This document shows positions 7,296 to 16,023 of a DNA stretch of 32,573 nucleotides, in pieces. The position numbers and the translations under genes are program-made. This DNA is from Frankiales bacterium (GTDB taxonomy: Bacteria > Actinomycetota > Actinomycetes > Mycobacteriales > SCTD01), in NCBI GenBank assembly GCA_025465465.1, contig JAODND010000067.1:1-32573 (forward strand), read 5' to 3'. The notes beneath the pieces are model-generated. The model worked only from the letters and a program-made list of their open reading frames with translations. It searched no databases and was not told the DNA's origin. Every line of letters begins with the position of its first letter. The first letter of the stretch is position 1.

Positions 7296-8426
7296 GTGCT
7301 TCCCCTCGGCCAGGTCGTGCGGCTCGCTGCGCCGGTCGTCCTGTCCGCCGCAGCCGTCCGCCCCGGTGCGGACCGCCGCGCACGGGCAGCCACGACGGCC
7401 GCGCTCGCGACGGTCTGGGGCGCCGCCTACTCCCGCTACCGCCGCCGCGGGATCGCGCGGACCCGCGAGGAGTGGGACCTGATGCGCACCGCGACGCCCG
7501 AGGCGTTCAGCCGGCACTACAACGAGTGCGTACCGACCCTCGAGGAGGAGCTCGACCTCTGGGGCGAGTACCACGGCCACCGGCACCAGATGCGCTACGA
7601 CCTGGTCGCGCAGGCCGTCCGCGCGCACGTCGGAGACGGGCCCGCGCGGGTGCTGGACCTCGGATGCGGCGCCGCCCTCGTGGCCGACCGGCTCGCCGAC
7701 CTGCCCATCACGTACACGGGCCTCGACTACGGGGACCACCACATCACCTCGGCCGCGGCCCGCCACCAGGTCCCCTCCGGGATGCTGCGCGCGAGCTTCG
7801 TCCGCGGTGACGCCGAGCAGCTGCCGTTCCCCGACGCCACCTTCGACGTCGTCGTGTGGAGCGAGGTGATCGAGCACCTCATGCGCCCCGAGCTCGCCGT
7901 CTGGGAGGTCGCTCGGGTCCTCCGCCCCGGTGGGCACCTCGTCATGACGACCAACAACGCCTCGGAGATGCCGCTCCGGTTCCCGCTGTCCGACCCGCTC
8001 GCCTGGCTCGAGAAGGCACTGGGCTTCCGGCACGACCAGCTCATCTCGCACCGGCCCTGGGTCTGGCCGTGGCCGGTGGACCGGGAGCTGCTGCCCGAGG
8101 GAGCACCCGACGTCTACCTGCCGCACACCTGGCACAAGCAGGCCGAGACCTCGCGAATGTTCGAGGCGGCGGGGCTGCGGACCACCGTGGCGACGACCTT
8201 CGAGTTCCCGCCGCCGCAGAGCGCCACAGCGGCCTGGCTGGAGGCCCGTGGGGGAGCGGGGCGCCGCGCGGTCGACGTGCTGGAAGCGGTGTGCCAGGCC
8301 ACCCCGCTGCTGCGTCGGCTCGGCTGCCACGTGCTCATGGTCGCGCGGCGTGAGCCCGGCGGCAGCGCCGCGCCGCCACCAGGCATCTGGCCGGGCCCCT
8401 TCTCCTCCGAGCCGGTGTCCCGGTGA
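7296..8426 (+). CDS. SAM-dependent methyltransferase (Methyltransf_11 type)
   Basis: 376-residue class I methyltransferase, larger than the usual 240-270 because of an N-terminal extension of about 110 residues. SAM motif I is VLDLGCGAALVA (119-130), the acidic residue is in TGLDYGDHH, GDAEQLPF precedes motif II, and WSEVIEHL and VLRPGGHLVM follow, all typical of small-molecule methyltransferases. Residues 9-20 and 31-45 are hydrophobic and could contact the membrane. GTG 7296 is preceded by a -10 box at leaderless distance and is the first gene of a four-gene, GTGA-linked unit of two methyltransferases and two acyltransferases. Confidence 0.85.
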   Translation: MLPLGQVVRLAAPVVLSAAAVRPGADRRARAATTAALATVWGAAYSRYRRRGIARTREEWDLMRTATPEAFSRHYNECVPTLEEELDLWGEYHGHRHQMRYDLVAQAVRAHVGDGPARVLDLGCGAALVADRLADLPITYTGLDYGDHHITSAAARHQVPSGMLRASFVRGDAEQLPFPDATFDVVVWSEVIEHLMRPELAVWEVARVLRPGGHLVMTTNNASEMPLRFPLSDPLAWLEKALGFRHDQLISHRPWVWPWPVDRELLPEGAPDVYLPHTWHKQAETSRMFEAAGLRTTVATTFEFPPPQSATAAWLEARGGAGRRAVDVLEAVCQATPLLRRLGCHVLMVARREPGGSAAPPPGIWPGPFSSEPVSR

Positions 8427-9019
8427 CGCTGCGCGAGGAGCTCCGCCTCTGGCGAGACGAGCCACTGCGTCGGGTGGCGGCCGAGGCAGCTCTGCTGCGA
8501 CCGCGGCGACGCCGGCAGTTCCAGGCGTTCGGGACCCGGTCGATCGTGCACCGGCCGTTGTGGCTCTACGGCACGCGGCACGCCGCCATCGGCAACCACA
8601 CGCTGCTCATGCACGGGGTGTGGCTGTCCGTGGAGCGCACCGCCTGGGACGCGGCCGAGCCGGCGCTCCGCATCGGCGACCGGGTCGCCTTCCGCCCGTT
8701 CGTCGCAATCAGCGCCAGCCAGTCGGTCGTCATCGAGGACGGCGTGACGATCGGGGCCAGCAGTGGCATCTACGACAGCAACCACACCGTCGCTGCTGCG
8801 CACAAGAGCGTCCTGGACACGCCGCTGTCGTCGCGGAGCGTCCGGATCGGCGAGGGGTCCTGGTTGGGTGACCGGGTGACCGTCCTCAGTGGTGCCGACA
8901 TCGGCCGTGGCTGCATCATCGGAGCCGGCTCGGTGGTGCGCGGCACCATCCCCGACCACGCCATCGCGGTCGGCGTCCCCGCGCGGGTCATCGGGTCCAC
9001 ACAGGAGGCGCCGGCGTGA
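8423..9019 (+). CDS. Hexapeptide-repeat acyltransferase
   Basis: 198-residue left-handed beta-helix acyltransferase, WcaF/NodL-like, expected to O-acetylate (or otherwise acylate) a sugar using an acyl-CoA. Imperfect hexapeptide turns run from about residue 85 to 190, for example IEDGVTIGASSGIY, IGEGSWLGDRVTVL and GCIIGAGSVV, ending with the family signature AIAVGVPARVIG. The loop histidine in YDSNHTVAA is the probable catalytic base. Start GTG 8423 overlaps the previous stop by four bases. Its basic N-terminus (LRPRRRRQF) may favour the membrane surface. It is a diverged paralogue of the next gene. Confidence 0.87.
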   Translation: MTLREELRLWRDEPLRRVAAEAALLRPRRRRQFQAFGTRSIVHRPLWLYGTRHAAIGNHTLLMHGVWLSVERTAWDAAEPALRIGDRVAFRPFVAISASQSVVIEDGVTIGASSGIYDSNHTVAAAHKSVLDTPLSSRSVRIGEGSWLGDRVTVLSGADIGRGCIIGAGSVVRGTIPDHAIAVGVPARVIGSTQEAPA

Positions 9020-9612
9020 CGCGACCGGGAGCCAGCCGGGCCTGGCGACTGCGGTACCTGCACGGCCCTCGCGTCGTCAGCCGCGTTCGCCGTCGAGCCG
9101 CGCTGACCTGGCACCCGCACGCCGAGGTCGACATCGCGCTGCCGGTCCGGCTGGGGCCCGGGTTCGCCCTCTGGATCCCGGAACCGGCGACCTTCCGGAC
9201 AGGTCCGGCGTGCGACTTCCGGCGCGGGTTCGTCTGCGAGGTGGGACCCGGCGGCGTGGTCGACATCGGCGACAACTGCGTGTTCACCTCGCACACGCTG
9301 ATCCAGATCTCCACGTCGCTGACGATCGGCGCCGGTGCGTCGTTCGGGCAGTCACTGATGATCGTCGACGGCAACCACCGGTTCCGCGACACCACCCGGT
9401 CACCGCTCGACCAGGGCTACGACTTGCGCCCCATCACGATCGGGGCCAGGGCGATGGTGCTGTCCAAGGTGACCCTGCTCGCGTCGGTCGGCGAAGGGGC
9501 CGTCATCGGGGCGGGCTCCGTCGTCACCCGCGACATCCCGCCGTACTCCGTCGCCGTCGGCGCCCCCGCCCGCGTGATCGAGCGCTTCGGGCCGGACGAG
9601 GACGAGACGTGA
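9016..9612 (+). CDS. Hexapeptide-repeat acyltransferase
   Basis: 198 residues, the same length and fold as its upstream neighbour but clearly different in sequence, suggesting an old duplication or two specificities. The repeat region spans roughly residues 75-190, with VDIGDNCVFTSHTLIQ, LTIGAGASFGQS and GAVIGAGSVVTRDIPPYSVAVGAPARV in two contiguous pieces. VDGNHRF carries the likely catalytic histidine. Start GTG 9016 overlaps the previous stop and has GGAGG seven bases upstream. It would add an acyl group to a glycan precursor; position and donor are not predictable. Confidence 0.87.
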   Translation: MTRPGASRAWRLRYLHGPRVVSRVRRRAALTWHPHAEVDIALPVRLGPGFALWIPEPATFRTGPACDFRRGFVCEVGPGGVVDIGDNCVFTSHTLIQISTSLTIGAGASFGQSLMIVDGNHRFRDTTRSPLDQGYDLRPITIGARAMVLSKVTLLASVGEGAVIGAGSVVTRDIPPYSVAVGAPARVIERFGPDEDET

Positions 9613-10343
9613 ACGAGCCGATCGCCGCCCACTACGCGGAGCGCACGGACGCCGACTCGCAAACGGCACCGGCCGAAGTGCGCCATGGACTCGAGCGCTT
9701 CCTGGAGGAGACGTCGGCGCAGGGCATCCTGCTCGACGTGGGTGCCGGCATCGGTGGCAACCTGCCGCTCCTGGGTCGCTACGGCATAGCCCTCGGTTGC
9801 GAGATCGCTTACAGCGCAGCGGTTCTCGCTCGTCAACACGGGCGGGTCGTCGTCGCCGACGGAGCCCACCTCCCACTCGCCGACGCCGTCGTCGACGTCG
9901 CCGTCTGCACCGAGGTCCTGGAGCACGTCGCCGACCCGTCGGCAGTGTTCGCCGAGATCGCGCGGGTGCTGCGCCCCGGGGGCAGCGCCTACGTCACGAC
10001 TCCGAACTACGCCAACCTGGCCGGCCTGCATAAGTGGCTCGCCGACCGGCGCAGCGGTCGACACGACTGGAACCCGTGGGGCGCGCACCACGGCGGCTAC
10101 GAGGCGTTCATGACGGGGCGGCGGCTCTGGCAGGCGGCGCGCCCGCACCTCGAGCTGGTCCGGGTCCGTGGCCTCGACTACGGCCAGGCACTCACCGGCC
10201 GGTTCGCCGTGACCGACCGGCTCGCGACGACGAGGCCCGGTCAGCGGGCCGTGCGATGGGCGCTGCCGCGGCTGGCGGCCAGCACCGGTCCGCTGGCCTG
10301 GCACGGGATGCACGTGGAGCTGGTGCTACGCCGTTCCCGGTGA
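9609..10343 (+). CDS. SAM-dependent methyltransferase
   Basis: 244-residue class I methyltransferase. It has motif I LLDVGAGIGGNLPL, ADGAHLPLADAVVDV ahead of motif II, CTEVLEHVADPSAVF and VLRPGGSAYVTTPNY. GTG 9609 is chosen because it overlaps the acyltransferase stop as GTGA and has GAGG seven bases upstream; the frame is open further back only as a shadow. The C-terminal part (WNPWGAHHGGYEAF, then GQALTGRFAVTDRL) is probably the acceptor lid. It closes the four-gene tailoring unit. Its last 18 bases overlap the 3' end of the convergent glycosyltransferase. Confidence 0.85.
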   Translation: MNEPIAAHYAERTDADSQTAPAEVRHGLERFLEETSAQGILLDVGAGIGGNLPLLGRYGIALGCEIAYSAAVLARQHGRVVVADGAHLPLADAVVDVAVCTEVLEHVADPSAVFAEIARVLRPGGSAYVTTPNYANLAGLHKWLADRRSGRHDWNPWGAHHGGYEAFMTGRRLWQAARPHLELVRVRGLDYGQALTGRFAVTDRLATTRPGQRAVRWALPRLAASTGPLAWHGMHVELVLRRSR

Positions 10344-11234
10344 CACCGTCGCCCTGGCCGCGGCGTACGCGTGGCCGATCTGGGCCCAGTAGTGCTCTGC
10401 CCGGTGCTCGTCGGACCTGGTGACGAAGGCCCGGGCGGCCAGCCGCCAGCGCTCGCGACGCCGCCGATCGTGGTGCAGCAGGTGATCGTCCTCCAGGGGG
10501 AAGTCCGGGGCGGCCTCGCGCAGCAGCGCTGCGGACGTCGACACCATCGCCATCCGACGTCGGAAGGTGGCGAGGTCGATGGGGCGGGCGTGCCAGGCGA
10601 GGGCCTCGGGCCGGTAGACCATCCGCAGGCCCCGGGCGGTCAGCCGGTGGGCCAGCTCCATGTCCTCGTACGCCGGGAAGGGGAACCGCTCGTCGAAGCC
10701 GCCGACCGCCTCCAGGAGGCGGCGGGGAAGAGACAGGTTGGCGGTGTAGAACGCCGCGTACGGCGGGACGACCGGCCCCTCCTGCAGCCAGGTGTCGTAG
10801 GCGAACTGCAGCCCCGACCGGTCCAGCCAACGCATGAACGGCGTGACCCTCAGGTCGGGGTGCCAGTCGACCCGACCCAGCACGGCGAGTTGCTCGTCGG
10901 CCGCCGCCTGGTGCAGAGCGAGGTGCCTGCTGAGCAGGTCCGGTGCCGCGACGACGTCGTCGTCGACGAACAGCACGAGAGCTCCTCGGGACTCCGACAG
11001 CCCCCGGTTGCGCGCCGCTGCCGGCCCGGCGTTCTTCGGCTGCCGCAAGGCGGTCAGCGGCAGCCGGCCGAGGTGCCGGTCCAGCACGTCGCCCGTGCTG
11101 TCGGTCGAGCCGTCGTCGACGACAACCACCTCGTACGCGCAGCTCGCACCGGCCACTGACAGCGCGGTCAGGCAGCGGTCGAGCAGCGCGGCCCGTTGGA
11201 AGGTCGGGACGATGACCGACACGTCCACCGTCAT
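10326..11234 (-). CDS. GT2 family glycosyltransferase
   Basis: 302-residue GT-A enzyme. It begins VSVIVPTFQRAALLDR, has VVVDDGSTDST around residues 38-47, the metal-binding LFVDDDVV (88-95), and the downstream acidic motif AYEDMELAHRL that normally carries the catalytic base. These define an inverting nucleotide-sugar transferase. ATG 11234 is chosen because it overlaps the preceding stop as ATGA; the frame extends upstream but would read through the previous gene. The 3' end overlaps the convergent methyltransferase by 18 bases. Confidence 0.9.
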   Translation of the reverse strand: MTVDVSVIVPTFQRAALLDRCLTALSVAGASCAYEVVVVDDGSTDSTGDVLDRHLGRLPLTALRQPKNAGPAAARNRGLSESRGALVLFVDDDVVAAPDLLSRHLALHQAAADEQLAVLGRVDWHPDLRVTPFMRWLDRSGLQFAYDTWLQEGPVVPPYAAFYTANLSLPRRLLEAVGGFDERFPFPAYEDMELAHRLTARGLRMVYRPEALAWHARPIDLATFRRRMAMVSTSAALLREAAPDFPLEDDHLLHHDRRRRERWRLAARAFVTRSDEHRAEHYWAQIGHAYAAARATVSPGTA

Positions 11235-12283
11235 GCGCGGGCCCGGGCGTAGGCGGCCTCGTGCAACGGGCCGAGGTTGTCCCAGTCCCAACGGCTCGCA
11301 TGCACGGCGCAGCGGGCGGCCGTCGCCGGGTCGGACGCGAGCTGCAGCGCGTCGCACACGCCGCGCGCCAAGGCCTCGGCGTCGTCCGGTGCGACCACTC
11401 GTCCCACGGCCGGGTCGTCCACGATCTCCGGCATCCCACCGGACCGGCTGCAGACCACGGGGGTCCCGGAGGCGAGCGACTCGACGAGCACCAGACCGAA
11501 CGCCTCGTCGACGCTCGGCAGCACGCTGACCGTCGCCTCGCGGTAGCGGCTCGGGAGGTCCTCGAGCCGACCGGGGCCGAGGTCGTCGAGCACCGGCTCG
11601 ACCTCGCGACGGACGCCCGGGGCCAGCGCGTCGAGCGCCGGCTGCGGGTCGCCGCCGCCGAGCCGGAGCCGGAGGTCCGGGTGCTGCCCGAGCACCGCCG
11701 GAAGCGCCTCGAGCAGCAGCGACAGCCGCTTGCGCGGGTCCGAGGCGAAGCCGTTGAACAGCAGCGTGGGCGGACCCGACGGGGCGGCCGCGCGGGGCGG
11801 GAACTCCGACGTGAACACGCCAGGGGACAGCACCCCGGGCCGCCGGCCGGTCAGCGCCTGCGTGGCGTCGGCGGCGGAGGCCGAGAGCGCCTGCGGCGCC
11901 CGGACAGCGCGCACGGCCCGGACCAGCAGCTGGCGGCGCCAGGCCGGGCGCGGCGGGTTCGTGGGCGACGGGTGGCCGAGGACCGTGTAGACCGCTGGCT
12001 GAAGCGCCGTGGTCGCGGCGAGCGCGGCACTCGGGACCATCGCGTGCACCACGTCGTACCGGTGCCGCAGCAGGTGCGGCAGCACGCTGGCGCCAAAGGT
12101 GTCGAGCGCCGGCTCGCGCGAGGCGAGCCGCACCTGACCGGCCTCGTGGCCCGGCTCGCCGCCGGTGACGAGCGTGACGTCGTGACCGCGGCCGGTGAGC
12201 CAGCGCTGCAGGTCGTGCACATACCGCTCACCGCCGCGCCGGACGGCAGGCCAGCTGTAGGGGTGGATGAGCGCGATCCGCAC
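11231..12283 (-). CDS. GT4 family glycosyltransferase
   Basis: 350-residue GT-B enzyme. VRIALIHPYSWPAVRRGGER is the GT4 N-terminus with a glycine-rich acceptor loop. The donor half has LLFNGFASDPRKR (174-186) and an EX7E motif (E260, E268, in DEAFGLVLVES), then GTPVVCSRSGGMPEIV. Two GTG codons stand in tandem; the second (12283) is preferred because the minus-strand -10 box TAGGGT ends exactly six bases before it, as at other leaderless genes here. It starts a two-gene unit with the GT2 enzyme and is divergent from the methyltransferase at 12307. Confidence 0.88.
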   Translation of the reverse strand: MRIALIHPYSWPAVRRGGERYVHDLQRWLTGRGHDVTLVTGGEPGHEAGQVRLASREPALDTFGASVLPHLLRHRYDVVHAMVPSAALAATTALQPAVYTVLGHPSPTNPPRPAWRRQLLVRAVRAVRAPQALSASAADATQALTGRRPGVLSPGVFTSEFPPRAAAPSGPPTLLFNGFASDPRKRLSLLLEALPAVLGQHPDLRLRLGGGDPQPALDALAPGVRREVEPVLDDLGPGRLEDLPSRYREATVSVLPSVDEAFGLVLVESLASGTPVVCSRSGGMPEIVDDPAVGRVVAPDDAEALARGVCDALQLASDPATAARCAVHASRWDWDNLGPLHEAAYARARA

Positions 12284-12289
12284 CACCGC

Positions 12290-12299
12290 ACCCTACGAT
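12290..12299. promoter_or_regulatory. Overlapping divergent -10 boxes sharing one TA step
   Basis: ACCCTACGAT holds TAGGGT on the minus strand (12295 to 12290) and TACGAT on the plus strand (12294 to 12299); both use TA at 12294-12295. The minus box ends six bases before GTG 12283 and the plus box seven bases before GTG 12307, so the two start codons lie symmetrically 12 bases from the shared step. Both transcripts are predicted leaderless. Polymerase could occupy only one orientation at a time. Confidence 0.55.
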
Positions 12300-12306
12300 C
12301 GTCCAC

Positions 12307-13023
12307 GTGGCTGCCCGCACCTCGTCCATGCGCGCCTACTGGGAGGAGCGGGCCCGGCTCAACGCGGCGTTCTACGTCGACACCAGCCTCGACTACGACG
12401 CCCCCGACATGACGAGGTTCCTCGAGACGGGAAAGCTCGTCGCGGCGCTGGCGCTGGACGACGCACCGGTCGTGCCGGGCCAGCGTCGGCTGGCGGTCGA
12501 GATCGGGTGCGGCCTCGGCCGGATCTGCCTCGCGCTGAGCGAGCGGTTCGACAAGGTCATCGGGTACGACATCTCCGAGGAGATGCTCGAGCAGGCGCGC
12601 CCCCTGGTGGCCGACCGTGCGGTGGAGCTGCGGCACACCGACGGTGCCGGCCTTCCGGGGCTCGCGGACCGCAGTGCCGACCTGGTCGTCACGTTCACCG
12701 TCTTCCAGCACATTCCGGACGTCGACGTCATCACCAGCTATGTCCGCGAGGCCGGCCGTGTGCTGGCCGACGACGGTGTCTTCGCGTTCCAGTGGAACAA
12801 CACCTCCGGTGCCCGCCGCTGGCGGTGGCGGCGCGCCGCCATGTCGGTGGTCCAGCGGCTCGGTCGGGGTGACCGCTATGACCGGGACCGCCCGGAGTTC
12901 CTCGGCTCCCGTGTCCCGCTGGCGGTGATGGACGCCGCACTGGCGGACGCGGGCCTGGTGCGAGTCGGGCTGCGCGATCCCGGCCAGCTGTTCACCTGGG
13001 CCTGGGCCACCCGCCAGGCCTAG
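12307..13023 (+). CDS. SAM-dependent methyltransferase
   Basis: 238-residue class I methyltransferase: motif I AVEIGCGLGRICLAL, acidic strand end VIGYDISEEML, then TFTVFQHIPDVDVI and VLADDGVFAFQWNN. The N-terminal MRAYWEERARLNAAFYVDT is common in methyltransferases that act on sugars or lipids. GTG 12307 directly follows a -10 box without Shine-Dalgarno. It is a single-gene plus-strand unit set between two divergent or convergent glycosyltransferase units. Its stop codon TAG lies in CTAG 13020-13023, shared with the stop of the convergent gene. Confidence 0.86.
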   Translation: MAARTSSMRAYWEERARLNAAFYVDTSLDYDAPDMTRFLETGKLVAALALDDAPVVPGQRRLAVEIGCGLGRICLALSERFDKVIGYDISEEMLEQARPLVADRAVELRHTDGAGLPGLADRSADLVVTFTVFQHIPDVDVITSYVREAGRVLADDGVFAFQWNNTSGARRWRWRRAAMSVVQRLGRGDRYDRDRPEFLGSRVPLAVMDAALADAGLVRVGLRDPGQLFTWAWATRQA

Positions 13024-13994
13024 AGGACCCAGCGGCCGGACCGGACCGAGCCACTCGCGAGCGCCGCCGACCCGACGAGGTCCGCGACCAGGACCTGCAC
13101 CAGGCGCTTGCCGACCGGGCCGGGCAGTGCGCGGGCGTCGCGCAGCGCCAGGACCGCCCACGGCGCCGCGCCCCAGAGCCCGCGCAGACCGAGGGTGACC
13201 AGCCCCGCGTCCACCGCGGCGGTCCGCCGGGTCAGGAACGGCCGGTGCCACAGGGACTCCTCCAGCTCCGGCACCTCGGCGAGCAGGGCCGGAAAGCCCA
13301 CCAGCCGCCATCGGGACGCGAGGTGCCCGGCGAAGTCGGTCGGCACCCAGCGGTGCCGCATCACGGCGTCGCCCACGAACGCCGACGGCAGCTGCCGGGC
13401 CACCGCAGCGCCCAGCACCACATCCTCGCCGAAACCGCGCCCGCCCTCGCCGAGCAGGTCGAGCACCGGGAAGCCACCGGCCTCCAGGAAGGCGCTCCTG
13501 GGCATCGCCAGGTTGCACGTCTCCCACAGCCCGGTGAGGCGCCCGACGTCGATGGTGCGGTCCCACGGGCCGGTGCGGTCGCCCAGCGGCCGGGTCCGAC
13601 CCTGCGCGATGGCCCGCCGGCCGGCGACCGTCATGCGAGCAGCCCAGCCCGCCTCGGGCAGGCAGTCGTCGTCGGTGAGCACCAGCACGTCGCCGCGGCA
13701 CCTGGACGCCGCCGTGTTGCGCGGTACAGACGGCCCGCCGCAGGCCGCCAGCCGCAGGACGGTGGCGGGCAGCTCGGTCTGCGCCGCCCAGTCGGTGAGG
13801 ACCGACCAGGTGCTGTCGGCAGAGCCGTCGTCGGCGACGACCACCTCGCAGTTGGTCAACCCGGCGTCGAAGCGCTGGAGCAGCTCCCCCAGCCAGCTCG
13901 CTCGTCCGTGAGTGGCCACGAGGACCGACGCGGTGGGGTGGGCAGCCTCCCACCCCCGGCTGTGCCGCTCGTCGAGCACCGGAGCCGTCCTCAT
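13020..13994 (-). CDS. GT2 family glycosyltransferase
   Basis: 324-residue GT-A enzyme. ASVLVATHGRASWL opens the catalytic domain, VVADDGSADST covers residues 53-62, and the metal site is VLTDDDCLPEAGW (105-117). GEDVVLGAAVARQ carries the acidic motif before the putative base. The last 70 or so residues (LGLRGLWGAAPWAVLALRD and LVQVLVADLVGSAAL) are hydrophobic and suggest membrane association. ATG 13994 overlaps the upstream GT4 stop as ATGA. The 19 residues before the GT2 fold are unusual, so a later start is possible. The stop overlaps the convergent stop by four bases. Confidence 0.87.
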   Translation of the reverse strand: MRTAPVLDERHSRGWEAAHPTASVLVATHGRASWLGELLQRFDAGLTNCEVVVADDGSADSTWSVLTDWAAQTELPATVLRLAACGGPSVPRNTAASRCRGDVLVLTDDDCLPEAGWAARMTVAGRRAIAQGRTRPLGDRTGPWDRTIDVGRLTGLWETCNLAMPRSAFLEAGGFPVLDLLGEGGRGFGEDVVLGAAVARQLPSAFVGDAVMRHRWVPTDFAGHLASRWRLVGFPALLAEVPELEESLWHRPFLTRRTAAVDAGLVTLGLRGLWGAAPWAVLALRDARALPGPVGKRLVQVLVADLVGSAALASGSVRSGRWVL

Positions 13995-15148
13995 AGCCCG
14001 TGCACCGCCGCGAGTCGCTCGGCGAGGCCGGCGAGGGTCCACTGCCCGGCGGTCCGGATCCCACCTTCGGTGAGACGCCGTCGCAGCCCCGGGTCGGTGG
14101 ACAGCCGCGTCACTGCAGCAGCCAGTGCCGGCGGGTCGTCGGGTGGCACCACCAGGCAGTTCACCTCGTGGTCCAGGAACTCGGCCGAACCGCCTTGCCG
14201 CGTGGCGACGACCGGGACGCCCTGCGACATCGCCTCCAGCGGCACCAGTCCGAACGGCTCCTGCCAGCGACTCGGGAACACCAGCACGTCCGCCGACCGG
14301 TAGAGCCCGGCGACCTCCGCACGCGGCACGGCGCCGAGCCGGACCCGCGAGTGCGTCAGCGCCGACAGGTGCTCGGGGTCGGCGACGCCGGCGATGCGCA
14401 GGGTGGCCTCGTCGGGCAGCAGCTCGAGCGCGGCGACCGCGGTGTCGAAGCCCTTGCGCGGCTCGACGCGACCGACGGCCAGCAGCCGCCACTGCCACCC
14501 CCGGTCGGTCGGCGTCACCAGCGGGAAGTCGTCGGTGTCGATGCCGCTGCCGACGACGACGGCCCTGGGGAAGCCGAAGGCGGTAGTGCGGCGGAGCGTC
14601 TCCAGGGTCGCGGTGCTGACCACCGCGGCGGCGTGCCGGTCCAGGTCCGGCAGGGCCGTCGGCAGCCCGGTCAGGCGCGCGACCAGCTGCCGGACTGGTC
14701 GGGGGAGCCCGGCGAGACCGGACAGCCACGGGTCCACCCGGGGACCGTAGGCCGGCCACTCGTCGCAGACGTTCAGCACCACCCGCTGCTGCGCGAGGGC
14801 GTCGAGCAGGGACATCGGCAGGCCGCCCATGTGCCAGACCGAGACGACGTCGGGCCGGAAGGTCGCGAGCAGCTGCGACAGCAACCGGAGGTCGTGCCGC
14901 TCGACGGAGACCCGCTCGCGCCACGGCGGCCGCAGGAACTGGTGCTCGTGCCACCACCAGCGCAGCTCGCGGCGCACGTGCGGCTCCGGAACCGCCGGCT
15001 CGACGGTCCCCCGGACGGTCTCGGCCGTCGTGAGCACGACGACGTCGTGACCCTCGGCCCGCCACCTGTCCACGACGTCCCGGCATGACATCTCATACCC
15101 GCCCATCGCGTTGGGCGGGTAGAGGTTCGACAGCACGAGGACGCGCAT
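13991..15148 (-). CDS. GT4 family glycosyltransferase
   Basis: 385-residue GT-B enzyme. It begins MRVLVLSNLYPPNAMGGYE, the canonical GT4 start with acceptor loop. The middle has VVVGSGIDTDDF, the linker and donor domain begin LLAVGRVEPRKGFD, and the EX7E motif lies in WQEPFGLVPLEAMSQG, followed by PVVATRQGGSAEFL. ATG 15148 overlaps the upstream stop as TGATG, so it is co-translated with the rhamnosyltransferase-like GT2. Several tryptophans (RRELRWWWHEHQF) in the N-terminal half are unusual and may form the acceptor pocket. Confidence 0.92.
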   Translation of the reverse strand: MRVLVLSNLYPPNAMGGYEMSCRDVVDRWRAEGHDVVVLTTAETVRGTVEPAVPEPHVRRELRWWWHEHQFLRPPWRERVSVERHDLRLLSQLLATFRPDVVSVWHMGGLPMSLLDALAQQRVVLNVCDEWPAYGPRVDPWLSGLAGLPRPVRQLVARLTGLPTALPDLDRHAAAVVSTATLETLRRTTAFGFPRAVVVGSGIDTDDFPLVTPTDRGWQWRLLAVGRVEPRKGFDTAVAALELLPDEATLRIAGVADPEHLSALTHSRVRLGAVPRAEVAGLYRSADVLVFPSRWQEPFGLVPLEAMSQGVPVVATRQGGSAEFLDHEVNCLVVPPDDPPALAAAVTRLSTDPGLRRRLTEGGIRTAGQWTLAGLAERLAAVHGL

Positions 15149-16017
15149 CAGCGCCGTCCCAGGTGGGCCGGCAGCTGCCGCCACCAGAAGGCCGCTCGGT
15201 CGCGTTCTCCCCGGCACTCCGCGACCACGGCCATCCGCACGGCCGAGGCGGCGTTGAGGCCGCGCCAGCCGGCGGCGCGGACCGGGCCGAGCTGCTCCTG
15301 CACCACCCGGTTGGCGTTGCCGATGGCGACCTGCTCCCGCTGCTGGCCGAAGCGCTGCGCGCCTGAGGCGTTGCCGACGTGCGTGACCACGGCCTGCGGC
15401 GCGAAGCAGACCTGCCAGCCGCGCTGCCGCGCCCGCCAGCAGTAGTCGAGGTCCTCGGCATACATGAAGTAGCGCTCGTCCCAGGGCCCGATGTCGTCGA
15501 CCGCCTCCCGGCGCAGGAGCAGCGCGGCGCCGACCGCCCACCCGACCGGGCCCTCGACGGACGGGGGGGCGGCCGGCCCCCCGAGGACACCGGCCAGCGC
15601 GGTCCGCAGCGAGGGCAAGGCGTGCGTGGACGGCTCCACCGTGCCATCCGGCCGCACCAGGCGCGGTGCCACCAAACCGGCCAGCGGGTTGCGACCAGCC
15701 ACCGCGACCAGCTCGGCCAACGCGTCGGCCTGTGGCCACGCGTCGGAGTTGAGCAGGAAGAACCAGGGTGCGTCCGAGTGCTCGAGCAGGGTGTTCACCC
15801 CGGCCGCGAACCCGATGTTGTCGCCGCTGTCGACCAGCACGTCGGGATGCGCGAGACGCACCGCCTCGACGGTCCCGTCGGTGGAGCCGTTGTCCCGGAG
15901 GAGCACCCGGACCTCGAGGTCCGGGCTCGCTGCGGCGAGGGCGCGCTCGACGGCTGCCAGTGTCAGGTCCCGGGTGTTCCACGTGACGATGCCGACGTCG
16001 ATGCGAGCTCCCGGCAT
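15148..16017 (-). CDS. GT2 glycosyltransferase, rhamnosyltransferase-like (WbbL group)
   Basis: 289-residue GT-A enzyme of the WbbL-like group, which includes many rhamnosyltransferases. It has VGIVTWNTRDLTLAAV, LLRDNGSTDGTVEA, FFLLNSDAWPQ in place of a strict DXD, and the strongly conserved DERYFMYAEDLDYCWRA region with the acidic motif. The ATG at 16017 stands six bases after the minus-strand box TACGTT, so the transcript is probably leaderless. It heads a three-gene minus unit with the downstream GT4 and GT2 genes. The donor is only guessed from family resemblance. Confidence 0.88.
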   Translation of the reverse strand: MPGARIDVGIVTWNTRDLTLAAVERALAAASPDLEVRVLLRDNGSTDGTVEAVRLAHPDVLVDSGDNIGFAAGVNTLLEHSDAPWFFLLNSDAWPQADALAELVAVAGRNPLAGLVAPRLVRPDGTVEPSTHALPSLRTALAGVLGGPAAPPSVEGPVGWAVGAALLLRREAVDDIGPWDERYFMYAEDLDYCWRARQRGWQVCFAPQAVVTHVGNASGAQRFGQQREQVAIGNANRVVQEQLGPVRAAGWRGLNAASAVRMAVVAECRGERDRAAFWWRQLPAHLGRR

Positions 16018-16023
16018 GCCGCC

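Noticed and set aside
11851..14064. Long minus-strand open frame of 737 codons
   Set aside because: It runs across a real plus-strand methyltransferase and parts of two glycosyltransferase genes in the wrong frame; typical of high-GC DNA.
13995..15086. Upstream extension of the GT2 gene at 13020 to give 688 residues
   Set aside because: The extension is an antisense-like Arg/Ala-rich reading over the GT4 gene; ATG 13994 overlaps the GT4 stop as ATGA.
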